Below are positions 50,166 to 59,100 of a stretch of DNA of 64,000 nucleotides, piece after piece. The position numbers and the translations under genes are program-made. Every line of letters begins with the position of its first letter. Within the stretch, counting starts at the first letter, position 1. The stretch is from Nocardia sp. NBC_01327 (lineage in GTDB: Bacteria; Actinomycetota; Actinomycetes; Mycobacteriales; Mycobacteriaceae): NCBI RefSeq assembly GCF_035958815.1, contig NZ_CP108383.1:1736001-1800000 (forward strand), written 5' to 3'. Under the pieces are notes generated by a model. The model was not told the origin of the DNA and did no database searches. It was given only the letters and a program-made list of their open reading frames with translations.

Positions 50166-51902
50166 ATGACGAAGAACCCGCGATCGCAGTTTCTGGGCCC
50201 CGAGCAGCGCGAGGAGGCCTGGGCGCGGCTGGGCAAGGACACCTTCGATGTGGTGGTGATCGGCGGTGGTGTGGTCGGCGCCGGCATTGCGCTCGATGCC
50301 GCCACCCGCGGCCTGGAGGTCGCACTCGTCGAGGCCCGTGACCTGGCCTCCGGCACCTCCAGCCGCTCGTCGAAGATGTTCCACGGCGGTCTGCGCTATC
50401 TGGAGATGATGGAGTTCGGGCTGGTGCGCGAGGCGCTGCACGAGCGGGAACTGTCGCTGTCCAAGCTGGCGCCGCATCTGGTGAAGCCGCTCAAGTTCCT
50501 GTACCCGCTCACCCATTACGGCTGGGAGCGCCCGTACGTGGCCGCCGGGCTGACCCTGTACGACACCATGGGCGGGTCGAAATCCGTTCCGGGACAGCAT
50601 CATCTGACCAAGGCCGGGGCGCTGCGCCTGGCTCCCGGACTCAAGAGCTCGGCGCTGACCGGCGGTCTCACCTATTACGACACGGTGGTCGACGATGCGC
50701 GGCACACCATGACGCTGGCCCGCACCGCCGCCCACTACGGCGCGGTCATTCGCACGTCCACGCAGGTGGTCGGCTTCCTGCGGGAGGCGGATCGGGTGGT
50801 GGGCGTGAAGGTGCACGACAGTGAGGACGGCCGGCGGACCGAGGTGCGCGCCAGCGTCGTCATCAATGCGACCGGTGTGTGGACCGATGAACTGCAGTCT
50901 CTGGCGCATCAGCGCGGACGATTCCATGTGCGCGCGTCCAAGGGTGTGCATATTGTGGTCCCGCGCGACCGCATTGCCAGCGACACCTCGATCATTCTGC
51001 GCACCCCGACCTCGGTGCTGTTCGTCATTATGTGGGGCACCGATCACTGGCTGATCGGCACCACCGACACCGACTGGAATCTGGATCTCGCGCATCCGGC
51101 CGCCACCAAGAACGACATCGACTATCTGCTCGAACACGTCAATTCGGTGCTGGTCACGCCGCTCACGCACGCCGATATCACCGGCGTCTACGCGGGCCTG
51201 CGGCCGCTGCTGGCGGGGGAGAGCGATCAGACCTCCAAGCTGTCGCGCGAGCATGCCGTGGCCCGCATCGCGCCGGGCCTGGTCGCCATCGCGGGCGGTA
51301 AGTACACCACCTACCGCGTCATGGCCTACGACGCCGTCGATGAAGCGGCACAGGACATTCCGCGCCAGGTGCCGCCCACCATCACCGACAAGGTGCCGCT
51401 GCTCGGCGCGGACGGTTATCACGCGCTGCTGAATCAGACCCCGCACCTGGCCGAGAAGTACGGCGTCCACCCGTACCGAATCCAGCACCTGCTCAACAGG
51501 TACGGCTCGCTCATCGACGAGGTGCTCGGCCTCGCCGACGGCAAACCCGATCTGCTGCAACCGATCGAGGCGTCCCCCGGCTATCTGCAGGTCGAGGTGG
51601 TCTACGCGGCCGCCGCGGAAGCCGCCCTGCACCTGGAGGACATCCTCGCCCGCCGCACCCGCATCTCCATCGAGTACGCGCACCGCGGCGTCGACTGCGC
51701 CGACCAGGTGGCCCGTCTCGTCGCCCCGGTGCTCGGCTGGGACGAGGCCGAAACCGCCCGCGAGATAGCCACTTACGTCGCCCGCGTCACCGCCGAAATC
51801 GAATCTCAGACCCAACCCGACGACGCCTCGGCCGACGCCCTCCGCATTGCCGCCCCGGAACCGCGCCCGCAGATCCTGGAGCCGGTCCCGGTCGAAAACT
51901 AG
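50166..51902 (+). CDS. glpD: FAD-dependent glycerol-3-phosphate dehydrogenase
   Basis: 578 residues, with GGAGGAG before ATG 50166. It oxidises glycerol-3-phosphate to dihydroxyacetone phosphate at the membrane with quinone. FAD motif DVVVIGGGVVGAGIALDAATR, FHGGLRYLEM and AGGKYTTYRVMA (catalytic region) are typical of the GlpD family, with the C-terminal helical domain present. It corresponds to GlpD2 (Rv3302c) of M. tuberculosis in position near lpdA. Divergent from glpK, so glycerol use is organised as a back-to-back pair. Confidence 0.96.
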   Translation: MTKNPRSQFLGPEQREEAWARLGKDTFDVVVIGGGVVGAGIALDAATRGLEVALVEARDLASGTSSRSSKMFHGGLRYLEMMEFGLVREALHERELSLSKLAPHLVKPLKFLYPLTHYGWERPYVAAGLTLYDTMGGSKSVPGQHHLTKAGALRLAPGLKSSALTGGLTYYDTVVDDARHTMTLARTAAHYGAVIRTSTQVVGFLREADRVVGVKVHDSEDGRRTEVRASVVINATGVWTDELQSLAHQRGRFHVRASKGVHIVVPRDRIASDTSIILRTPTSVLFVIMWGTDHWLIGTTDTDWNLDLAHPAATKNDIDYLLEHVNSVLVTPLTHADITGVYAGLRPLLAGESDQTSKLSREHAVARIAPGLVAIAGGKYTTYRVMAYDAVDEAAQDIPRQVPPTITDKVPLLGADGYHALLNQTPHLAEKYGVHPYRIQHLLNRYGSLIDEVLGLADGKPDLLQPIEASPGYLQVEVVYAAAAEAALHLEDILARRTRISIEYAHRGVDCADQVARLVAPVLGWDEAETAREIATYVARVTAEIESQTQPDDASADALRIAAPEPRPQILEPVPVEN

Positions 51903-51914
51903 CGCTCACCAAGA

Positions 51915-51955
51915 CAACTGCGCGCCCTGCGATGAACTCGCCGGGCGCGCAGTTG
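51915..51955. terminator. 13-bp hairpin between convergent glpD and Fno-like genes
   Basis: Arms at 51915-51927 and 51943-51955 pair perfectly around a 15-base loop. AGTTGTATTC follows on the plus strand. Confidence 0.7.
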
Positions 51956-52003
51956 TATTCGAGCCGAGACCTGCCGTACGCGGCGGCGCCGGCCGCGATT
52001 CCG

Positions 52004-52642
52004 CTAGCGGACCACCTTGTAGTTGTAGGCCATCGTGCCGAGCGGGGCCATCAGGCGAACCCAGAGGGGGAGCAGCATTTCCGTGGCGCGGGCGTTGGTG
52101 ATGTCGCCGAGGTCGATGATGTCGCGCCAGCCGAATTCGCGGAGCAGTTGCAGGACGGTGGATTTGGCCTCGTCGCTATTACCGGAGACGAACATGGTGT
52201 GATCGCCGTCCGCCAGCTTCTCGGGGTATGCCATGACGTCGGCATTGACGGTATTGAGGGTCTTGACCACGTGGGCGTCCGGGAAGGCGCGCTGGATCTG
52301 CTCACCGAGCGAATCGGTATTGCAGACAGCCAGGGTGGGCGGGAAGCCGTCGGAGAAGTCGAGGGGATTGGCGATATCGATGAGCACCTTGCCCGCCAGA
52401 TTCTCCGCGCCCGCACCCTGCAGCGCACTCACACTGACCTGACCGCCGGTGGCATTGATGACAACCTCCGCATGTGCGGCCGCCTCGGCCGAGGTACGCA
52501 GCGGCGCGGGGAACGGCTCCTCCGCCTTCGCCTCGGTGGCGGCCACATCGCGGGTGCCGATGACCACATCGTGTCCCAACTCCACCAGCCGCGCCGCGAG
52601 GGTGCGTCCCACCGATCCGGTGCCGACGATTCCGATCTTCAT
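52004..52642 (-). CDS. F420-dependent NADP reductase-like protein (Fno family)
   Basis: 212 residues. N-terminal Rossmann segment MKIGIVGTGSVGRTLAARL, then VVIGTRD after strand 2, and VVINATGGQVSV. C-terminal VVKTLNTVNADVMAYPEKL and LLPLWVRLMAPLGTMAYNYKV are typical of the archaeal/actinobacterial F420H2:NADP+ oxidoreductase family. Such proteins exchange hydride between F420 and NADP; others in the family are NADPH-binding with other substrates. TATTCT six bases before the ATG gives a leaderless start. Monocistronic. Confidence 0.83.
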   Translation of the reverse strand: MKIGIVGTGSVGRTLAARLVELGHDVVIGTRDVAATEAKAEEPFPAPLRTSAEAAAHAEVVINATGGQVSVSALQGAGAENLAGKVLIDIANPLDFSDGFPPTLAVCNTDSLGEQIQRAFPDAHVVKTLNTVNADVMAYPEKLADGDHTMFVSGNSDEAKSTVLQLLREFGWRDIIDLGDITNARATEMLLPLWVRLMAPLGTMAYNYKVVR

Positions 52643-52648
52643 GCGGAC

Positions 52649-52654
52649 AGAATA
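52649..52654 (-). promoter_or_regulatory. -10 box TATTCT of leaderless Fno-like gene
   Basis: TATTCT on the minus strand ends six bases before ATG 52642. No ribosome-binding site. Confidence 0.55.
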
Positions 52655-52840
52655 GGGCCGAATTCCGCAGCCCCATAGCCGGTTCCGCTACCGACGAACG
52701 GCGGAATACGGGGGTGGTGGGGCGTGGTTGGCCGCGCCCCACAGGCCTGTTCGGCCGTGCAGGTCGGATGGTGCGCGCAGGCCCGGAGCGAGGGTGTTGT
52801 GGGTCGGCCGGCGAATCCGGGAGCTGTGGTGCGGTAGGAA

Positions 52841-53350
52841 TCAGTGGACGTCGGCGGTGGCGTCCTGCGCCGCCTGGCAGTCCGGGCACAATCCGTGCAG
52901 GGTCAGCCCCGCGTGCTCGGACAGGGCGAAGGAGCTGCCGAGGCTCGCCTGGGCCAGCGCGGTGCTCAAGCGGTCGGCGGGGACTTCGATCATGGTGGTG
53001 CACCGGGTGCAGATGGCGTGGTGGTGCGGATGGTCGGCCAAACCGTAGGTCGTGACGTGCTCGTCGAGCGTCAGCGCATGCAGCACGCCGACCTCGACCA
53101 GCGTCGATACCGTCCGGTACACCGTGGTCACGTCGACCTCGCGGCCCTGCTCGGTGAGGCGGCGATGGATCTGTCCCGCACTGAGATGCCCGATGGGCGG
53201 ATCGGTATCCAGGACGCCCAGCACCGCCAATCGCGGTGTTGTACAACGTAATCCGCGCTCGCGCAGCATGGTGCGCACCCGGTCTTCGGAATGGCCGGGG
53301 GCGATGGTCCCGGATTCCGCTGCGCCGATTCGGTGGCCTGCTCCTGTCAT
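52841..53350 (-). CDS. Fur-family metalloregulator, likely Nur-type nickel regulator
   Basis: 169 residues from ATG 53350. Fur fold: winged helix LRCTTPRLAVLGVLDTD and VDVTTVYRTVSTLVEVGVL (recognition helix), then HPHHHAICTRC with metal-binding His107 and His109-111. Structural zinc pairs are Cys114/117 and Cys155/158. DNA-binding Tyr/Arg of TVYRT is typical. It is divergent from a NiCoT nickel/cobalt transporter, and a CTTGTTGC inverted repeat lies between. That context suggests nickel- (or cobalt-) dependent repression of uptake, as Nur does in Streptomyces. A Zur or Fur role is the alternative. No canonical Fur or Zur box is visible. Confidence 0.83.
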   Translation of the reverse strand: MTGAGHRIGAAESGTIAPGHSEDRVRTMLRERGLRCTTPRLAVLGVLDTDPPIGHLSAGQIHRRLTEQGREVDVTTVYRTVSTLVEVGVLHALTLDEHVTTYGLADHPHHHAICTRCTTMIEVPADRLSTALAQASLGSSFALSEHAGLTLHGLCPDCQAAQDATADVH

Positions 53351-53389
53351 GAGACCAGTGTTGCGCCCGATGCCGTTCACCGCCAACCG

Positions 53390-53414
53390 CTTGTTGCCAT
53401 CGAGTTGCAACAAG
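53390..53414. promoter_or_regulatory. 8-bp inverted repeat, candidate Nur/Fur box upstream of nicT
   Basis: CTTGTTGC (53390-53397) and GCAACAAG (53407-53414) with a nine-base spacer lie 61 bases before the transporter ATG and 40 before the regulator gene. The two arms are exact. Nur sites of Streptomyces contain TGC/GCA half-sites with a short spacer, so this fits in kind. Confidence 0.6.
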
Positions 53415-53474
53415 AATCGGCCGAAGTTACCGTTGATTCGTTCGATTCCATCGGTTCCTGTGGGAGGGCGCACC

Positions 53475-54599
53475 ATGACAACCACGGAGACCGGGCGGAA
53501 GCCTTCACGGCTCGAGGTCATTCGCACCGCACTGACCCGAGGGGAATGGGCGCGGGTCGCCGCCATGGTCGGGCTGATCGTCGCGCTGCATGTGATCGGC
53601 TGGGTCACCCTGGTGGCCATCGTCGCGCCGCACCATTTCAGCCTCGGCGACAAGACACTCGGCATCGGCGTCGGCCTGACCGCGTACACCCTCGGCCTGC
53701 GGCATGCCTTCGACGCCGACCACATCTCCGCGATCGACAACACCACCCGCAAACTCATGAACGACGGGCAGCGTCCGCTCTCGGTGGGATTCTTCTTCTC
53801 GCTCGGCCACTCCACCGTCGTCTTCGTGCTCGCGCTGCTGCTGTCGGTGGGGGTGAAGGCGGTGGTCGGACCGGTCCAGGACGATTCGTCCGCGCTGCAC
53901 CACTACACCGGACTGATCGGCACGACCGTGTCGGGCACCTTCCTCTACATCATCGCGATCATCAATATCGTTGTCCTGGTGGGGATCCTGCGCGTCTTCC
54001 GGAATATGCGATCCGGCCGATACGACGAGGCCGAACTCGAGAAGCAGCTCGACAATCGCGGCTTCATGAACCGCTTCTTCGGCGGAGCCATGAAGTCGAT
54101 CACCAAGCCCTGGCAGATGTACCCCGTAGGCATCCTTTTCGGCCTCGGCTTCGATACCGCCACCGAGGTGGCCCTGCTCGTCCTGGCCGGCACCAGCGCC
54201 GCCGCCGGCCTGCCCTGGTACGCAATCCTCTGTCTGCCGGTCCTTTTCGCCGCCGGTATGAGCCTGCTCGATACCATCGACGGCTCGTTCATGAACTTCG
54301 CCTACGGCTGGGCCTTCTCCAAACCGGTCCGCAAGGTCTACTACAACATCACCATCACCGGCCTGTCCGTCGCCGTGGCCCTCATCATCGGCACCGTCGA
54401 ACTGCTGGGCCTGCTCGCCGATCAACTCGGCTGGTCCGGCGGCATCTGGGACTGGATAGGCGGCCTGAACCTCAATGTCCTCGGCTTCGTCATCGTCGGC
54501 CTGTTCGTCCTGACCTGGGTTGCCGCGCTGCTCATTTGGCGTTTCGGCCGTATCGAGGAGAAGTGGTCCGTCGCACTGGCGGATCGGGAGGCGCTGTGA
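53475..54599 (+). CDS. nicT: NiCoT-family nickel/cobalt permease
   Basis: 374 residues from ATG 53475, with GGGAGG seven bases upstream. Eight membrane helices of the HoxN/HupN/NixA family. The signature GLRHAFDADHISAIDNTTR in helix 2 binds the metal. FFSLGHSTVVF, LFGLGFDTATEVALL and AAGMSLLDTIDG are the other conserved family motifs. It imports Ni2+ (or Co2+) for enzymes such as urease or hydrogenase. The divergent Fur-type gene is its likely repressor. Nickel versus cobalt preference cannot be told from sequence. Confidence 0.92.
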   Translation: MTTTETGRKPSRLEVIRTALTRGEWARVAAMVGLIVALHVIGWVTLVAIVAPHHFSLGDKTLGIGVGLTAYTLGLRHAFDADHISAIDNTTRKLMNDGQRPLSVGFFFSLGHSTVVFVLALLLSVGVKAVVGPVQDDSSALHHYTGLIGTTVSGTFLYIIAIINIVVLVGILRVFRNMRSGRYDEAELEKQLDNRGFMNRFFGGAMKSITKPWQMYPVGILFGLGFDTATEVALLVLAGTSAAAGLPWYAILCLPVLFAAGMSLLDTIDGSFMNFAYGWAFSKPVRKVYYNITITGLSVAVALIIGTVELLGLLADQLGWSGGIWDWIGGLNLNVLGFVIVGLFVLTWVAALLIWRFGRIEEKWSVALADREAL

Positions 54600-55230
54600 C
54601 GCCGACATATATGCCATTCCTGGAGGAATGTCTATATCCGCCACGGTAGTTTTTTTCACTCCTGTGGACAGAGGTCCAGTCCTATCGGCGGGGCTTCGGC
54701 ACGCCTGTGGCAGGTCGTCGGAGTGTCGGTCGGACGGGTGGCGGCGATCGTGGTACCTCCAGATGCGCTGGACAAGCGACTATCTCGCGATATCGGCTGC
54801 TCACGCGCCTGTCTCGGTGACCGAGTGGCGGTCGGGTAAAGGCTCGTTCAGGGTGTCAAAAAATCTGCACTCTCGGGTATAGACAACTGACGTTCTCCGT
54901 TGTACTGTCTCTCTTGTTCGACAAACAGCAAGTAGCAAGTCAAGGGCCCGGGAGAGGTATTCCCGGAGAAGTTGGTTCGGCCGTCCCCTGCCGGTGGGAG
55001 AAGTATTCGATCGTGGCAGGACCGCAGGAGGGGACGAAGAACGCCGCGAAGAGCGCCGGGAGTCCCTCGGGATTCTCGAAGCGGGACCGTGCCGGGAATT
55101 CGGGTGCGGGGGTGCGCAATCTGCGAGCCGGGAGGTGGTCCACGAGCACATACGTACGCAATACGCGTCCCTGTCAACACGTTCGGACGCGGTGTCAATC
55201 GCCGGCCTCACCGGCCGGTAACCGAAATTG

Positions 55231-55262
55231 AGTCAACCCCTTCGTAAGTCAAGCCCTTCGTA
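55231..55262. repeat. two-copy 16-base tandem repeat
   Basis: AGTCAACCCCTTCGTA at 55231-55246 is followed immediately by AGTCAAGCCCTTCGTA at 55247-55262, differing at one base. Confidence 0.85.
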
Positions 55263-55269
55263 AGAACCT

Positions 55270-55298
55270 CGGGCCCCGGCGCACTGCGCCGGGGCCCG
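55270..55298. terminator. 13-bp stem-loop downstream of nei
   Basis: Arms at 55270-55282 and 55286-55298 pair perfectly with a three-base loop. On the minus strand it lies 36 bases after the nei stop. No T-run. Confidence 0.55.
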
Positions 55299-55333
55299 AA
55301 GGCATTGGGATGGCGATGGAAATCCGGCGTGGA

Positions 55334-56107
55334 CTATGTGCTGGGCGGTGCGGGCTGGCAGCGCGGGCAGAAGTAGATGCCGCGGTCGGCGCGGGGTAGA
55401 GCCGGATCATCGGCGAGCAGATGGACGAGCATGGTGGTGCCGCAGCGGCGGCAGGGGCGGCGTTGGCGGCCGTAAGCCAGTGCGCGCCAGGGTGGTTGGT
55501 GTGCGGCCTGGGTGAGTACCCGATGGGCTTCGTCGACCAGGGCGGGCAGGTCGGCGAGGTCGCCGACCGGTGTCGCGGGATGGACGCGGCCCAGGAAGCA
55601 GATTTCGCTGCGGTAGATATTGCCGATTCCCGCGAGATTTCGCTGGTCCAGCAAAGCCGAACCGATGGGCTGCTCCGGCTTTCCGGACAGTCGGCGGACT
55701 GCTTCAGCGGTATCCCAGTTCGGGCCCAGGAGATCCGGGCCGAGATGGTCGACGGCGGTGTGCTCGTCGGCGCGGCGCAGCACTTCGACCAGGCCGAGGG
55801 CGAAACCTACGGCTTCCGAGTCCGCGGTGGCGAGGATCAGGCGGGCGGTGAAACCCGGTTTGGTCCAGCGCTGTCCGGGGGTGTAGACCCGCCATACGCC
55901 CTCCATCTTCAGATGGGTGTGAATGCTGAGTCCGGGAGTGCGCACGAACAGGTGCTTGCCGTAGCTGCCCACGCTCTCCACCGGCTCGCCGCGCAGGTCG
56001 AGGGTGGCGTACTTCGGCACGCGGAAGTCGCTGCGGGTCAGTGTCTTTCCGTCCAGGGCGCGGCGCAGGCGCGCTGCCGCCAGGAAGACGGTATCGCCCT
56101 CAGGCAT
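55334..56107 (-). CDS. nei: endonuclease VIII-type DNA glycosylase (Nei2-like)
   Basis: 257 residues. The start PEGDTV carries the catalytic Pro2 and Glu3 of Fpg/Nei glycosylases, and HLKMEGVWRVY lies in the first domain. The helix-two-turn-helix region is QPIGSALLDQRNLAGIGNIY, and the C-terminal zinc finger has CRRCGTTM...CPRCQ. Nei-type enzymes remove oxidised pyrimidines and cut the strand. It lies 15 bases after lhr on the same strand, probably co-transcribed, as in M. tuberculosis (nei/Rv3297 beside lhr/Rv3296). The pair implies a helicase-glycosylase repair function. Confidence 0.93.
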   Translation of the reverse strand: MPEGDTVFLAAARLRRALDGKTLTRSDFRVPKYATLDLRGEPVESVGSYGKHLFVRTPGLSIHTHLKMEGVWRVYTPGQRWTKPGFTARLILATADSEAVGFALGLVEVLRRADEHTAVDHLGPDLLGPNWDTAEAVRRLSGKPEQPIGSALLDQRNLAGIGNIYRSEICFLGRVHPATPVGDLADLPALVDEAHRVLTQAAHQPPWRALAYGRQRRPCRRCGTTMLVHLLADDPALPRADRGIYFCPRCQPAPPST

Positions 56108-56122
56108 GGCGAAGTCGCCGGT

Positions 56123-59100
56123 TCACGGGCGGCTCCGCAGCCGGAAACCCTTGGGGGTGGCGGCGAAACCGGCCTGGGTGAGGAAGCCTGCGAAGGTATT
56201 GCCGTGCACGGACTCACCGTTCACCCGGTCGATGACCAGCGAATCGACACGCCGATCGTGCACCAGCCCCGCCAGGGCCGTGGCCGCCGCCGTCCGGGCC
56301 GCGGGATCCTCGGTGAAGGTCAGCAGCGTTTTGCCCCCGCGCTCCAGATACAGCGCGAGCTCGCCGTCCACCAGCACCACCAGCGCACCCGCCTTGCGGC
56401 CCGGCCGATGCCCCGCACCCTCGACCGCCGACTTCGGCCAAGGTAGCGCCGCCCCATACGAATTCGCCGGATCACAGGCCGCCAGCACCAGCGACTTCCC
56501 GGCGGAGTGGCTCCCGCCCTGGCCGGGCCGGCTCTCGCCGGGGCGAGCGTCGCCCTCGTCGGCGCTGTGCGGCCGATCGCTGTCGAACGACCGCAGCCGG
56601 TCCACCACATCCGTCGTCGAAAACTGCGCCCCACCCAGCGAATCCACGAAATACCCGCGCCGGCACCGCCCCCGGTCCTCGAACTCGGTGAGCACCCGAT
56701 ACATCAGCGCGAACCCGCCCCGCACACCCTCGCTCTGCACCGACCCCTTGGTCAGCACCCCGTACCGCTCCAGCAGCACATCCGCCGTGGCATGCGCCCG
56801 CACCGTATTGTCGGCCACCCGTTCCGGCAGCAGCGCCCACCGCCCCGCCACACTGGGCGGACTCGTCCGCGCCGGAATCCCCGTGCGCGGCAGATACATC
56901 CGCCCCCGCGGAGCCCGCCGCGGGGTCCGATGCGCCGTCGAAGTCCGCGCCGTCCCCGCCAGCAGCGCCCGCACCGGCGCGAACGTATCCCCGCCGATGT
57001 ACCCCGCCCAGGCCAACTCCCACAGCGCGGTGACCACCGCACCCTCGTCCTCCACCCCACTGGCATCAACCAGCTGCCGGAAGAAGTACGCGCCACCCCC
57101 GGCCATATCCACCACCTGGAACCCGGACCCCGTTGCGAGCGACCCGGCCTTCCGCCGACCGGGTGCGACTCCGTCGGCATCCTGCCCTGCCTGTGGCGTA
57201 GTCGCGGAGGCGTCGGCCGGGCCGGTGATCACGGCGGGATCGGCTGCCTCGGGAGATGGGGTGCCACCGATTACGGTGGCGCCCAAGGCCATCAGGAGGC
57301 TGATGTGGATTTCGGTGAGGTCGAGGTCGTCGGGTGGGGGGAGGGTGACGGCGGCCTGGTCGGCGGGGTGCAGGGCGATCCAGCCGTCTTTGGCGGTGAT
57401 CGAGCCGTGACCGGACCACAGCACCTCGCCGGTGGCCATGAGTTCGTCGAGCATGGCGGGGGAGTAGTCGCGGATGCGGGCGGGGAGAATGAGCGATTCC
57501 CAGGCCGAGGCCGGGATCGGCACGCCCGCAAGCTGTTCCACGACGGCGGCGACGCCGTCTACTCCGCGCAGTTCGCCGGTGCCGATGTGCTGCCAGGCCG
57601 GGAGGAAGCGCGCCAGGGCTGCGGTGGCGACCGGTTCCACCTCCTTGCGGGCCGCGGCCAGGGACCGGCGGCGCAGGCGGCGCAGCACCTCGCTGTCGCA
57701 CCATTCGGACCCGGCGGAACCCGGCGTGAATTCGCCTTCCACCACACGCTTTTCGAGAGCCAGTCGATGCAGGCCGGTGGCGACCACCGCGGTGCCCAGC
57801 CCGAATCGGTGCGCGGCCGCGGTCAGCGTGAACGGACCGTGGGTCCGGGCATACCGGCCGATCAGATCGCCGAGCGGATCGGCGACCGGCTCGATGAAGG
57901 CGGCCGGAACACCGATGGGCAGTGGCACACCCAGTGCATCCCGCAGCCGGGCCGCATCCTCGACCGCCACCCACCACCGCGAGCCCGCGAAGGAAACCTC
58001 CAGGGCCCGATGGGCTTTCACCAGTTCGGCGAACCACGGTCGCGGATCGTCGGTGCAGCGCTCAGCGGCTTCCTCGGCGGTGAGCGGCCCGAGCAGCCGC
58101 AACAGATCGGCCAGCCCCTCCATATCCCGCGCATGCCGCTCCGGCGTCAGCCGCTGCAATTCCCGCTCGGTCTGCTCCAGGACCGCGGCATCGAGCAGTT
58201 CCCGCAGCTCCACCCGCCCCAGCAGCTCCGCCAGCAGGCTGGAGTCCAGTGACAGCGCCGCCGCCCGCCGCTCCGCGAGCGGACTGTCGCCCTCGTACAT
58301 GAACTGCCCGATGTAATCGAACAGCAGCGAGTTCGCGAACGGCGACGGCGTGGCCGTCTCGACCTCCACCAGGCGCACCTGCCGGCGCGCCACCCGGCTC
58401 AGCAGATCGCGCAGCGAGGGCAGGTCGTACACATCCTGCAGGCACTCCCGCACCGTCTCCAGCAGGATCGGGAACTCCGGGAATTTCCTTGCCACATCCA
58501 GCAATTGCGCGGCCCGCTGCCGCTGCTGCCACAGCGGCGCCCGCTTGCCGGGATCCCGGCGCGGCAGCAGCAGCGCCCGCGCCGCGCACTCCCGGAATCG
58601 CGAGGCGAACAGCGCCGACCCGCCCACCTGCTCGGTCACCACATCGTCGATCTCATCGGGCTCGAACACGAACAACTCCGCCCCCGGCGGATCGTCCGTG
58701 GTGTCCGGCAGTCGCACCACGATCCCGTCATCCGAAGCCGTGGGCGCCGCATCCACCCCGAACCGCTCCCGCAGCCGCGCCCCCACCGCCAGCGCCCACG
58801 GCGCATGCACCGGCAACCCGTACGGCGAATGCAACACCACCCGCCAATCCCCGAGCTCATCGCGGAACCGCTCCACCAGCAGCGTCCGATCCGTCGGCAA
58901 CTGCCCCGTGGCCACCCGCTGCTCCTGCAGCAGCGCAACCAGATTCGCCGTCGCATTCGAATCCAGCCCCGCCGCGGCAGTGACCCGCTCCAACTCGGTC
59001 TCCGGTCGAGCCACCTTCGCGTGACCTGTCGACTTGCTGCCGCCCTGCCCATTTCGCTTGCTGCGGGAGTCCTTCGTTTCTGCGCCGTGGGGGAGTTCCT

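Larger units (their letters stand above)
54600..55333. other. 734-base region without a convincing gene
   Basis: Short frames exist on both strands (54914-55231 plus; 54801-55211 minus), but their composition is Arg/Ser-rich with no recognisable fold and no ribosome-binding site. A plus-strand frame 54994-55221 (75 codons) is also unsupported. The region holds a 2 x 16 base tandem repeat (55231-55262) and a 13-bp stem (55270-55298). It is possibly a decayed gene or an RNA gene. Confidence 0.5.

Noticed and set aside
54801..55231. Overlapping frames of 136 (minus) and 105 (plus) codons after nicT
   Set aside because: No ribosome-binding site, low-complexity Arg/Ser composition and no similarity; kept as a gene-free region.
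56004..58252. Long plus-strand frames of 468 and 581 residues over lhr
   Set aside because: Shadows of the lhr gene; their sequences are Arg/Pro/His-rich with no domain.
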